Assembly (NCBI GenBank): GCA_023150555.1
Contig: JAKLKQ010000004.1
Location: forward strand, 24,698 to 88,697
Direction of reading: 5' to 3'
From: Planctomycetota bacterium
GTDB lineage: Bacteria > Planctomycetota > SZUA-567 > H5-PLA8
DNA: 64,000 bases
Shown piece by piece: positions 17,858 to 25,518 of the stretch; position 1 is the first letter of the stretch; each line of letters begins with the position of its first letter. Below the pieces are notes generated by a model. It did no database searches, had not been told where the DNA came from, and saw only the letters and a list, made by a program, of their open reading frames with translations. The translations under genes were made by a program, and so were the position numbers.

Positions 17858-19186
17858 ATGACGCAAAGCGAACCCAACGCCGCCGCCCTGCCGCCCGAAC
17901 TCAAGATCGAGGCGGTGGGCAGACCCGTGGACCTCGACATCGCGGTGCCGGGCAGCAAGAGCATCACCAACCGCGCGCTGGTGCTGGGCGCGCTGGCCGC
18001 CGGCAAGGTGACGCTGAAGGGCGCGCTCTTCGCCGACGACACGCGCCACATGATCGAGGCCCTGCGCAAACTCGGCTTCGAGGTCGAAACCGACGAGAGC
18101 AAACTTCAGGTCAAGATCACCGGGCGCGGCGGCGAGATCCCCGCGAAGGAAGCCGACGTCTTTGTCGGCAACAGCGGCACCACGGTGCGCTTCCTCTCCG
18201 CGTTCCTGTGCCTGGGGAAAGGCCGCTACCGCCTGGACGGCAACGCGCGCATGCGCGAACGCCCCATCGCCGACCTGGTCGAGGCGCTGACCAAGCTGGG
18301 CGTCTCGGCGCGCTGCGAACTGGGCAACGACTGCCCGCCGGTGATCCTGGAGCCCAACGGCGTGCCGGGCGGGCTGGCGCAGGTCGAAGGCGGGCGGTCG
18401 AGCCAGTACGCCAGCGCGCTGCTGATGGTCGCGCCGTACGCGCAGGCGCCGCTGGACATCGAGATCACAGGCGAGTTCGTCTCGCGCCCGTACGTCGAAC
18501 TGACCCTGCGCACGATGGCCGACTTCGGCGTGGGTACGGCGACGGAAGGCCAGCGGATCTACAGGCCGACGCACGGCGCGCGCTACCGGCCGGGCGTGTA
18601 CGGCGTCGAAGGCGACGCTTCGGCGGCCAGCTACTTCCTGGCGGCGGCGGCGATCCTGGGCGGGCGCGTGGCGGTGACGAACCTGCGCGCCGACTCGCCG
18701 CAGGGCGACGCGTCCTTCGCGCGCATCCTGGAGCGCATGGGCTGCCGCGTGCGCCTCGGCTTCCTGAGCGGCAACCGCGGCATCGAAGTCTCCCGCGACC
18801 CCGGCACGAAGCTCAACGGCATCGACGTGAACCTCAACGACATGCCCGACGTCGCGCAGACGCTCGCGGCGGTGGCGCTCTTCGCCGACGGCCCTTCCCA
18901 TCTCTTCGACATCGGCAACCTGCGCATCAAGGAGACCGACCGGCTGAAGGCCGTGGCCACGGAACTCGCGCGGCTGGGCGCGAAGGTCGAGGAAGGCGAG
19001 GACTACATCGAGATCGAACCCGGCACGCCGAAGGATGCGGCCGTCGAGACCTACGAGGACCACCGCATGGCCATGGCGCTGGCGCTGGTGGGCCTGGGGC
19101 GCGGCGGCGTGACGATCAAGGACCCCGGCTGCGTGGCGAAGACCTACCCGCACTATTTCGCGGACCTCGAGAAGCTGCGCGGCTGA
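17858..19186 (+). CDS. aroA: 3-phosphoshikimate 1-carboxyvinyltransferase (EPSP synthase)
   Basis: Catalyses the sixth shikimate step, joining phosphoenolpyruvate to shikimate-3-phosphate. 442 residues, normal for the family. The N-terminal PGSKSITNRALVLGAL motif, GNSGTTVRFL, GGRSSQYASALLM, EGDASAASYFLAAAAI and the C-terminal EDHRMAMALAL motif are all present. The start is uncertain: ATG at 17858 is chosen, with another in-frame ATG at 17846; no clear Shine-Dalgarno precedes either. Two DAHP synthases, the first enzyme of the pathway, lie at 52889 and 56098. Followed at 29 nt by an SDR gene, probably co-transcribed. Confidence 0.95.
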   Translation: MTQSEPNAAALPPELKIEAVGRPVDLDIAVPGSKSITNRALVLGALAAGKVTLKGALFADDTRHMIEALRKLGFEVETDESKLQVKITGRGGEIPAKEADVFVGNSGTTVRFLSAFLCLGKGRYRLDGNARMRERPIADLVEALTKLGVSARCELGNDCPPVILEPNGVPGGLAQVEGGRSSQYASALLMVAPYAQAPLDIEITGEFVSRPYVELTLRTMADFGVGTATEGQRIYRPTHGARYRPGVYGVEGDASAASYFLAAAAILGGRVAVTNLRADSPQGDASFARILERMGCRVRLGFLSGNRGIEVSRDPGTKLNGIDVNLNDMPDVAQTLAAVALFADGPSHLFDIGNLRIKETDRLKAVATELARLGAKVEEGEDYIEIEPGTPKDAAVETYEDHRMAMALALVGLGRGGVTIKDPGCVAKTYPHYFADLEKLRG

Positions 19187-19214
19187 TTTCTTTCCCTTTC
19201 GAAAGGATGCGGCG

Positions 19215-20027
19215 ATGGACGGCGGCCTGCGCGACAAGGTGGTGCTGGTCACCGGCGCGTCGGGCGGCATCGGCGGCGCCTGCGCGCGCGCCTTCGCCGC
19301 CGAAGGCGCGAAACTCGCCCTGCACGGCCACCGCAACCTCGCGGCGCTCGATAAACTTCGTGCGGAACTCAAGACCGAAAGCGAAGCCTATGGCGCGGAC
19401 CTAACGAAGGAGTCCGACGTCGAGGCGCTCTTCGAGCAGGCGCACCAGCGCTTCGGGCGCATCGACGCGGTGATCGCGAACGCCGGAATCTGGCCCGCGC
19501 AGCCCGCGCCCATCCACGAGATGACCTTCGCGCAGTGGTACGGCACCATCGCCGCGAACCAGACCAGCGTCTTCCTGACCGCGCGCGCGTACTTCCGCAT
19601 CCTGGCGCGCACCAGGCCCGCCGACGCCTCGCTGCTGATCGTCGGCAGCACGGCGGCGGTCTTCGGCGAGGAAGGCCACGCCGACTACGCCGCGTCGAAG
19701 GCCGCGATCGTCTACGGCCTGACGCGCAGCCTGAAGAACGAGATCGTGCGCCTGGTGCCGCGCGGGCGCGTCAACGCCGTCTGCCCGGCGTGGACCCGCA
19801 CGCCCATGGCGGAGGAAGGCTTGAAAGACGGCGAGGCCGTGCGGCGCGTGCTGGCGACCCACGCGCTGAAGACGATCGGGCGCCCCGAAGAGATCGCGTC
19901 GGCGATTCTTTATCTCTCGTCGCCGAAGCTCGCCAGCCACGTTACCGGGCAGGTGCTGGAAGTCACCGGCGGCATGGAAGGCCGGTTCCTGCACGAACTG
20001 GACGCTATCGATCCATCAAAGGCATGA
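19215..20027 (+). CDS. Short-chain dehydrogenase/reductase (FabG-like)
   Basis: 270 residues with the classical SDR Rossmann fold: TGASGGIG nucleotide-binding motif (13-20), NAG motif (VIANAGIW), catalytic Ser (IVGSTAAV) and the YxxxK pair in ADYAASKAA. GRPEEIASAILYLSS and VTGQVLEVTGG are typical FabG-type C-terminal elements. It is preceded by GAAAGGA, a good ribosome binding site. The substrate cannot be read from sequence. Its position 29 nt after aroA suggests one transcript but not necessarily a shared pathway. Confidence 0.85.
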   Translation: MDGGLRDKVVLVTGASGGIGGACARAFAAEGAKLALHGHRNLAALDKLRAELKTESEAYGADLTKESDVEALFEQAHQRFGRIDAVIANAGIWPAQPAPIHEMTFAQWYGTIAANQTSVFLTARAYFRILARTRPADASLLIVGSTAAVFGEEGHADYAASKAAIVYGLTRSLKNEIVRLVPRGRVNAVCPAWTRTPMAEEGLKDGEAVRRVLATHALKTIGRPEEIASAILYLSSPKLASHVTGQVLEVTGGMEGRFLHELDAIDPSKA

Positions 20028-20053
20028 TTTTGGATTTTGGATACTGGATTGGG
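20025..20053. repeat. GGATT-type short-period repeat at the SDR stop
   Basis: Degenerate tandem units of GATTTTG / GATACTG overlapping the SDR stop codon. It belongs to the ATTGCGG/ATTTTGG family also seen at 15735, 20863, 45571, 46571 and 49566. Confidence 0.6.
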
Positions 20054-20064
20054 ATGCCAGGTGT

Positions 20065-20180
20065 GAAGAGTAAAGAGTGAAGTGTAAAGGATGAAGAAAT
20101 AGAAGGCCGATGCGTGATCCGGAACGCCCCGTAATTCGCGGCGGTCTTCTCTCCGCTTTATCTTTCACACTTCACTCTTC
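20065..20180. repeat. Inverted pair of AGAGTGAAGTGT short-period repeats
   Basis: Left arm 20065-20097 consists of GAAGAGTAAAG-like units; right arm 20157-20180 is its inverse. AGAGTGAAGTGT is shared exactly by the two arms in inverted orientation, with about 60 nt of unrelated sequence between. No gene is seen. Confidence 0.6.
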
Positions 20181-20213
20181 AGAACGGCCAATGTTCCATT
20201 CCCGGTGCGAGGA

Positions 20214-20351
20214 AGCGCCCCGGAGGGGCGCCAGGGTAAAGCCCAGGGCAAGGGCCGCTGCTTGCCGCGCTGAAGCGCAGCGTAGGCGGGAAAGCGGGCC
20301 GCAGCCCTGGGATAGGAACGCAAAGCGTATGTAGCCCCGGAGGGGCGGCAG
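20214..20351 (-). repeat. Composite palindromic element, copy 1
   Basis: Read on the minus strand it has the order GCCCCTCCGGGGCT, spacer, CCCAGGGCTGCG, variable central hairpin, GCCCTGGGCTTTA, GCCCCTCCGGGGC. This is the same order as copies 2 and 3, with a longer centre and a different spacer. Confidence 0.7.
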
Positions 20352-20367
20352 AAGATCTCTTTGTGCA

Positions 20368-20483
20368 AAGCTCCTGTCGCCCCTACGGGGCTCGCCGCTT
20401 TTGTTCGGCGCTGACCCAGGGCTGCGCGCGGATGAAAATCCGCGCTGGCCCTGGGCTTTATCCTTGTGCCCCTCCGGGGCACG
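20368..20483 (+). repeat. Composite palindromic element, copy 2
   Basis: Contains AAGCTCCTGTCGCCCCT, CCCAGGGCTGCGCGCGG, a short hairpin (GGATGAAAATCC), GCTGGCCCTGGGCTTTA and GCCCCTCCGGGGC. Nearly identical outside the centre to the copy at 49091, 28.7 kb away, and inverted with respect to copy 1. Confidence 0.75.
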
Positions 20484-20570
20484 TTGAAGGCCAAGTGCTC
20501 CGGTCCCCGCAAACGTAACACAGCGCATATTTTTTACGCCTTACGCGGCAGGGGCTTAAGTGCCTTCGTG

Positions 20571-20860
20571 TAACAGCAAGGTTTGAAAAATTCGTTTAAT
20601 AGTATGAGAGGCAACGGAAAGTCTCGGGTTCCGAGTCCCGGGTTTCGGGTTCAGGCTTGGCGCGGGAGGGCCGTTCGAAGGAAGTCCTCCGTGGACTCGG
20701 TGTCTCCGCGGTGCGCGTCGTTTCCTGGCGTCCGGAAGCCGGTCCCCGGATGCCTAGAATACGTAACAGCCACCGCGCTTGAAAGGCTCCTGCGGCAAAG
20801 GAGATAGCGGAATTTTCGTAACAGCCGGCATCAAAAAATTCGTTTAACAGGGTGAGAGGC
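20571..20860. repeat. Direct repeats, 248 nt apart, enclosing short-period repeats
   Basis: Two copies, 20571-20612 and 20819-20860, share TAACAGC near the left, AAAAATTCGTTTAA in the middle and TGAGAGGC at the right. Between them lie a GGGTTTCGGGTTC-type repeat (20622-20652) and a CTCCGTGG/CTCGGTGTCTCCGCGG-type repeat (20686-20713). The arrangement could reflect duplication of a preferred integration site. No gene is seen. Confidence 0.55.
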
Positions 20861-20862
20861 CA

Positions 20863-21002
20863 TCGATTTCGGATTGCGGATTGCGGATTGGAACAGGAGG
20901 TAGGAGCCAGCGGGCAAGGATTGGTTGCGGAGCCGGCGCCGTAGCGAGCCGGAGACTGGAAACGCCGTTGCTCACCCCTCGCCCCTGGCCGCTCACCCCT
21001 GG
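20863..21002. repeat. ATTGCGG tandem heptamers and GCTCACCCCT-type repeat
   Basis: At 20863-20891 the heptamer GATTGCG is repeated almost perfectly (ATTTCGG-ATTGCGG-ATTGCGG-ATTGG). At 20970-21002 the units CTCACCCCT, CGCCCCTGG, CTCACCCCTGG form a second short-period repeat. Together with the preceding features this accounts for most of the 1.05-kb gap between the SDR gene and mnmA, in which no gene is credible. Confidence 0.65.
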
Positions 21003-21078
21003 TGTTGGAATGCCTATGAACTTCGCCAACGACCTTCACGCCTTCGCCGCCGGCTTGCACGCCGGGCTGGCCGCGCCG

Positions 21079-22197
21079 CTAAAGCGCGCGTTCGATCCAG
21101 CCGCCGCCCAGCACCACGTCGCCGTCGTAGAGCACCACGGCCTGGCCGGGCGTGACGGCGCGCACTTCGGCGCCGGGGGCGAAGCGCACGATCGCGGTAT
21201 GGGCATCGGGGACTTCGACGCGGCATTCGGCGCGCGTGCCGCGGTGGCGGATGCGGGCCTGCGCGACAACGGATGCCCGTGGCGCTTCGCCGCCGATCCA
21301 GTGCATCGCGCGGGCCTCGAGGCCCGAAGCGCGCAGCGCGTCGTCGGGCCCCAGGATCACGGCGTTGCGTGCGACGTCGAGCTCCAGCACGTACAGCGGC
21401 TCGGTCCAGGCGACGCCCAGGCCGCGGCGCTGCCCGACGGTGTAGCCGACCAGCCCCTGGTGCTCGCCCAGGCGCCGCCCGTCGGCGTGCAGGATCGGAC
21501 CGGGGCGGAAGGCCTCGGGAATCTTCTCGCGCAGGAAGCGCCGGTGGTCGTTGTCCTTGACGAAGCAGATCTCCTGGCTGTCGGGCTTGTCGGCGACGGA
21601 AAGGCCCAGCTCGGCGGCGATGCGGCGGACCTCCGGCTTGGGCAACTCGCCGACGGGGAAGTGCAGGTACGCGAGCTCGTCCTGGGTGAGCGGGAACAGG
21701 AAGTAGCTCTGGTCGCGCGCGGGATCTTGCCCGGCGCGCAGGCGGAATTTTCCGGTCGCGGGGTCGGTGTCGATGCGCGCGTAATGTCCGGTGGCGAGCT
21801 TCTCGCAGCCCAACTCCCGCGCGGCGCGCACGAGCCCCTTCGACTTGACGCGTTCGTTGCAGCGCACGCAGGGGCTGGGGGTGCGGCCGCGGGCGTAGTC
21901 GTCGACGAACTGGCCGATGACCTGCTGCGAGAAGTCGTCGGCCATCTCGAGGACGTGGTGGGGGATGCCGAGCGCATGCGCGACGTCGCGCGCGTCGAGC
22001 ACGTCCTTGGGGCTGCAGCAGACGTCGCCGCGGGACTTGGCGGCCAGTTCGGCCTCGCGGGCCTTGGCCTGGGGGTCGCTGCCGGAACAGACCCACAGCT
22101 TCATCGTCAGGCCGACGACGTCGTGGCCCTGCGCCTTCAAGACGGCGGCGGCGACGGCGCTGTCGACGCCTCCCGACATGGCTACGGCGATGCGCAC
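21079..22197 (-). CDS. mnmA: tRNA-specific 2-thiouridylase
   Basis: MnmA installs the 2-thio group on U34 of tRNAs for Lys, Glu and Gln, using ATP and sulfur relayed to its active-site cysteines. 372 residues, normal length. The N-terminal PP-loop SGGVDS is at residues 8-13; the family motifs CVRCNERVK (first catalytic Cys), GHYARID, QSYFLFPL and DSQEICFVKDNDHRRFL (second catalytic Cys) follow. An extra Cys-containing loop (VCSGSDPQAKAREAELAAKSRGDVCC region, residues 37-62) lies before the DARDVAHALGIPH element. Transcribed alone on the minus strand, next to the repeat-rich gap. Confidence 0.96.
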   Translation of the reverse strand: MRIAVAMSGGVDSAVAAAVLKAQGHDVVGLTMKLWVCSGSDPQAKAREAELAAKSRGDVCCSPKDVLDARDVAHALGIPHHVLEMADDFSQQVIGQFVDDYARGRTPSPCVRCNERVKSKGLVRAARELGCEKLATGHYARIDTDPATGKFRLRAGQDPARDQSYFLFPLTQDELAYLHFPVGELPKPEVRRIAAELGLSVADKPDSQEICFVKDNDHRRFLREKIPEAFRPGPILHADGRRLGEHQGLVGYTVGQRRGLGVAWTEPLYVLELDVARNAVILGPDDALRASGLEARAMHWIGGEAPRASVVAQARIRHRGTRAECRVEVPDAHTAIVRFAPGAEVRAVTPGQAVVLYDGDVVLGGGWIERAL

Positions 22198-22251
22198 GCG
22201 GAGCGCTCCTTTCGGCGCGCCATTATTCCGCAGGCGAGGGCCGGGTACAAG

Positions 22252-23346
22252 TCAGAGCTGGTAGATGGGCAGGACGCGGTAGGGCGCCTGGAGCGTGCAG
22301 ACGTTCAGAGCCGTGGCGTAGGCCTTGCAGTGCGAACAGTACTCGATGGTCCACGACCCGTCGCTGTTCTGGATGCGGCAGAGGAAATCGCGCATGGAGG
22401 GGAACCACTTCTTCCACGCCTCGCCGTCCTCGATCAGCATCGCGCCGGCGGCCCAGTACGCCCCACAGTAGCACCACTCGCTGATGCGCCCGCCGTAGTC
22501 CTGCCCCAGGCGGCGGTCCATGACGAACTTGGTGCCGGCCTGCACGATCTTGGTGTCGCCCTTGCCCAGGCCGTAGAGGATGCGGATGGCGGCGGTGGTG
22601 GGGTAGTACATCGAGGCATTGCCGCGGTCGGGCGTCTGGCGGAAGCCGCCGTCGTCGTTGAAGCAGCTGGTGACGAAGCGCTCGAACTTCGCCAGCGGCA
22701 GCGCGGGGACGTCGATGCCGGCGTGCCGCGCGCTGCGCAGGGCCATGTACATCGCGCAGGTGATGGGCAGGTCGCTGCGGCCGGGGCCCCAACCGCCGTC
22801 GGGGTTCTGCTGCTTGCAGATGAACTCGATGGCCTTCGCCAGCTTGGCGTGGATGTCCTCGCGCCGCGTCATGCCGTAGGCCTCGGCGAGGAAGAGCGTC
22901 CCGACGCCGTGGCCGTACAGGTCGCCCATGCCGGTCTGGGACTCGTTGGCCGCGATGCGCCCGGTGTGCTTGTCGCAGATGTTCAACATCCACTGCAGGG
23001 CGCGGTTGATCTCCTTGGCGTACTTGCCGCGCTCGGGCGTGTCGCCGGTGGACATCAGCGCCATGCAAGCCAGGCCGGTGACGGCGGCGGAGGGCACGCC
23101 GGCCTTCTGGCAGCCCCAGCTTCCGTCGCGGTTCTGATTGTCCAGCAGCCACTTCAGGCCCTTCTGGATTTTCTTGTGCGTTTCGAGATTCAATTCGGGC
23201 GGCAGCTGCAGGCCGTCTTCGGTGAAGACGGGCTCGGCCTCGGCGGGATCTTCCACTACTTCTTCGGCGTGCAGAGGAGCGAGGGCAAAGGCGGCAACGG
23301 CGAGAACGGCGGCAACCGGGAATCGCCTTCCTATGAACATGTGCAT
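22252..23346 (-). CDS. Exported squalene-oxidase / prenyltransferase-repeat protein
   Basis: 364 residues from the ATG at 23346, preferred because CAGGGGC lies about 8 nt upstream; starts at 23373 and 23340 are alternatives. A signal peptide (VAAVLAVAAFALAPLHA) is followed by an alpha/alpha-toroid built of QNxDGSWG-like repeats (NQNRDGSWG, QQNPDGGWG, NDDGGFRQTP, NSDGSWTIEY), the squalene cyclase / prenyltransferase beta repeat. Catalytic DXDD or zinc-ligand motifs of true cyclases or farnesyltransferases are not evident, so it may be a binding or structural protein. Such exported repeat proteins are common in Planctomycetes. mnmA lies downstream with 54 nt between. Confidence 0.75.
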   Translation of the reverse strand: MHMFIGRRFPVAAVLAVAAFALAPLHAEEVVEDPAEAEPVFTEDGLQLPPELNLETHKKIQKGLKWLLDNQNRDGSWGCQKAGVPSAAVTGLACMALMSTGDTPERGKYAKEINRALQWMLNICDKHTGRIAANESQTGMGDLYGHGVGTLFLAEAYGMTRREDIHAKLAKAIEFICKQQNPDGGWGPGRSDLPITCAMYMALRSARHAGIDVPALPLAKFERFVTSCFNDDGGFRQTPDRGNASMYYPTTAAIRILYGLGKGDTKIVQAGTKFVMDRRLGQDYGGRISEWCYCGAYWAAGAMLIEDGEAWKKWFPSMRDFLCRIQNSDGSWTIEYCSHCKAYATALNVCTLQAPYRVLPIYQL

Positions 23347-23503
23347 TCGAAAGCCCCTGCAATATCCGTTCAAATGCCTAACCCCGGAAGACCGCCTCCT
23401 CTATTTGTATACGACAGGACTATACCACATCGTTCAGACAATCTTTCGGCTCTCCCCTTAAGGACGCGCGCGAAATGCCCCTGTCCCCGCGAAATCCGGC
23501 GCC

Positions 23504-23532
23504 TTGACGCGTTTTGGTTATCCAGGTATAGC
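23504..23532 (+). promoter_or_regulatory. Sigma-70-type promoter for the HEAT-repeat gene
   Basis: TTGACG (23504-23509), a 17-nt spacer and TATAGC (23527-23532), 40 nt before the TTG start at 23573. This is one of the best promoter matches in the window. Confidence 0.6.
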
Positions 23533-23572
23533 TTTACGAGGATTTTAAAGGTTCCCCGCGAAAGGACCCTCG

Positions 23573-24079
23573 TTGGATACCGCTCCCGTACCGTCCGGCG
23601 CTGGCGCCGACTTCGATACGCTGATCATGGAGTTGAACCACCGCATCTGGGAGGTGCGGCGCGACGCGTGCGAGGGCCTGGCGGCCCTGGGCGACAAGCG
23701 GGCCGTTCCCCACCTGAAGCGCGCGCTGCACGACGGCGTCGGCGCGGTGCGCTTCGCGGCGGCCGAGGCGCTGGGCAAGATCGGCGACAAGTCCATCATC
23801 CCCGACCTGATCAAGCTGCTCGAGAACCCGCAGTTCGGCGCGTACGGGCCGGTCATCGAGTCGCTCGCGACCCTGAAATCCACCGAGGCGCTGCCGTACT
23901 TCATCCGCTTCCTGCGCGACGGCGACGCGCGCGTGCGCGGCCTGGCCGGCAACGCGCTGATGGTCATTACGCGCCAGGTGATCTTCTTCAAGGCCAAGGG
24001 CAGCGAAGAGGAACGCGAGGTGTCCATCAAGCAGTGGGAAGACTGGTGGACGAAGAACAAGGCGCAGTACGGCTACTGA
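23573..24079 (+). CDS. Small HEAT-repeat protein
   Basis: 168 residues, TTG start at 23573 with AAAGGA about 8 nt upstream. Four HEAT-type helical repeats are visible (WEVRRDACEGLAALGDKRAV, GAVRFAAAEALGKIGDKS, a shorter third, DARVRGLAGNALMVIT), then a Trp-rich end (QWEDWWTKNKAQYGY). HEAT proteins of this size often act as scaffolds or phycocyanobilin-lyase-like proteins; no catalytic residues are apparent. It has its own promoter and a terminator, so it is monocistronic. Confidence 0.8.
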   Translation: MDTAPVPSGAGADFDTLIMELNHRIWEVRRDACEGLAALGDKRAVPHLKRALHDGVGAVRFAAAEALGKIGDKSIIPDLIKLLENPQFGAYGPVIESLATLKSTEALPYFIRFLRDGDARVRGLAGNALMVITRQVIFFKAKGSEEEREVSIKQWEDWWTKNKAQYGY

Positions 24080-24116
24080 TCCGCGGCAGTTCCCAGACTG
24101 CGATTTCGATGCAAGG

Positions 24117-24143
24117 AAAAAGGCGGCCCGAGGGCCGCCTTTT
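24117..24143. terminator. Bidirectional terminator between convergent genes
   Basis: AAAAAGGCGGCCC / GGGCCGCCTTTT forms a strong GC stem with A and T tracts on the two sides. It sits between the plus-strand HEAT gene and the minus-strand lipoprotein gene, so it can serve both. Confidence 0.85.
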
Positions 24144-24171
24144 GCGTGGTGCAAGCTTGAAACGGCGCGGC

Positions 24172-25392
24172 TTACTTGCCCAGCAGGCCGCCCAAGTTGC
24201 CGCCGCCTTCGCCTGCCGCGGGTTTCTCGTTGTCCATTACCGAGCCCGGGCCGCTGCCGTCGGCGGTGGAGCCGTCGACGAACATGATGGTGACGGCGGC
24301 CTTCGCGGCCTTGCTGGCGCGCTGGTCGTGCTCGCCGACGGCCACGATGCGCAGCTCCTTGCCGGCGGGGACTTCGTGGGAGCCCACCGCGAAGCCGTTG
24401 ACGTTGTCGAAGGGATTGGCCAGGTCGGCCTTGAAGTCCTTGAAGTCGTAGGTGGCCATGCTGTCGAAGAGCACGGCGTTGCCGGCGTCCTTGAAGACGA
24501 CCTCGACGCGCCCGATGCGCTTGCCGATGTTCTCGTCTTTGTTGAAGAGCTGGATGTAGGCGAACGCGTAGTTGCCCTTGCGCTGGACGGCGTCGACGCG
24601 CACGGGGTCGGGGTTCTTGCCCACGGGGCGGTAAGGGCCCACGGCCTCGCCGGCGGCCGCGGCCTTGGCGCCTTCGCCTTCCGCCGCGGCTTCTCCCGCT
24701 TCGCCTTCGCCCTGTTTGGCCGCGGCGACGTCCTTGGGCACGCCGGCGGTGGGGTCGAGTTCCATCTCGTCGTTGTTCTTCTTCGCGGCTTCGGCCTTCA
24801 GCGCGGCATCTTCGGCTTCCTTGCGCTTGGCCTCTTCCTCGGCCTTCTTCTTGGCCTCGGCATCCTCCTTGGCCTTCAGTTCCTCGGCGCTCTCGGCCTT
24901 CGGCGCGGGAGCGGGCGTCTTGCCGGGGGTGGCGGCGCGGGCGGTTTTGGCGGCGACCTTGGTGGCGTCGGTCTTGCCGCTGATCTCGGCCATCTTGGCC
25001 TTCAGGGCTTCGGCTTCGGCGTTCTTCTTCTTCTGGTTATCGACGATTATCTGCTGGTTGCGGGCCGAACCGAGCGCCCGGTTGATATCGTTCTCGAGGG
25101 AGAGCAGGCGGGACTTGTCGTTGCCGGTGGCCTTCTTCTTGCCGCTTTCGATCGCCGACTGGGCCTCGGTGAAGGCCATCACGGCGCTCGAGTACTCCTT
25201 GGTGTTCATGTAGCCCTCGCCGCGCTGCATGGCCGACTGGGCCTGCTTGATCTCGCTGTCGGCGCCGCCGCTGGCGGGCTTGCGGGCGCTGCTGCCGCCG
25301 CCGCAGCCGCCCAGGAGGGCCAGGCTGGCGAGCAGGACCAGACCACACAAGGTGCGTTGGAGCCGAATCGAGCCGAAGTCCTTTAGGAACAT
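24172..25392 (-). CDS. Predicted lipoprotein with coiled-coil middle, unknown
   Basis: 406 residues from the ATG at 25392, chosen because GGGAGGTG is a strong ribosome binding site there; an upstream in-frame start (25518) would precede the signal peptide. The lipobox LLGGC puts the lipidated Cys at residue 30, so the protein should be anchored to a membrane. Then come a short TPR-like region (MQRGEGYMNTKEYSSAVMAFTEA), a long Ala/Glu/Lys-rich coiled coil and a beta-rich C-terminal domain (FAYIQLFNKDENIGKRIGRVEVVF). The domain was not recognised. The next gene upstream on the same strand ends 127 nt away. Confidence 0.7.
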   Translation of the reverse strand: MFLKDFGSIRLQRTLCGLVLLASLALLGGCGGGSSARKPASGGADSEIKQAQSAMQRGEGYMNTKEYSSAVMAFTEAQSAIESGKKKATGNDKSRLLSLENDINRALGSARNQQIIVDNQKKKNAEAEALKAKMAEISGKTDATKVAAKTARAATPGKTPAPAPKAESAEELKAKEDAEAKKKAEEEAKRKEAEDAALKAEAAKKNNDEMELDPTAGVPKDVAAAKQGEGEAGEAAAEGEGAKAAAAGEAVGPYRPVGKNPDPVRVDAVQRKGNYAFAYIQLFNKDENIGKRIGRVEVVFKDAGNAVLFDSMATYDFKDFKADLANPFDNVNGFAVGSHEVPAGKELRIVAVGEHDQRASKAAKAAVTIMFVDGSTADGSGPGSVMDNEKPAAGEGGGNLGGLLGK

Positions 25393-25518
25393 CGTGCACC
25401 TCCCGAGTTGCAGTGACAGGTTCTCCCCCCTAAATGCAGGACGACCCAACCTATGCATTTGACCAACGAATTGCGGGCTGGTTCCGTTCAAACTAAATCC
25501 CATAACTCTCAAATTCAA

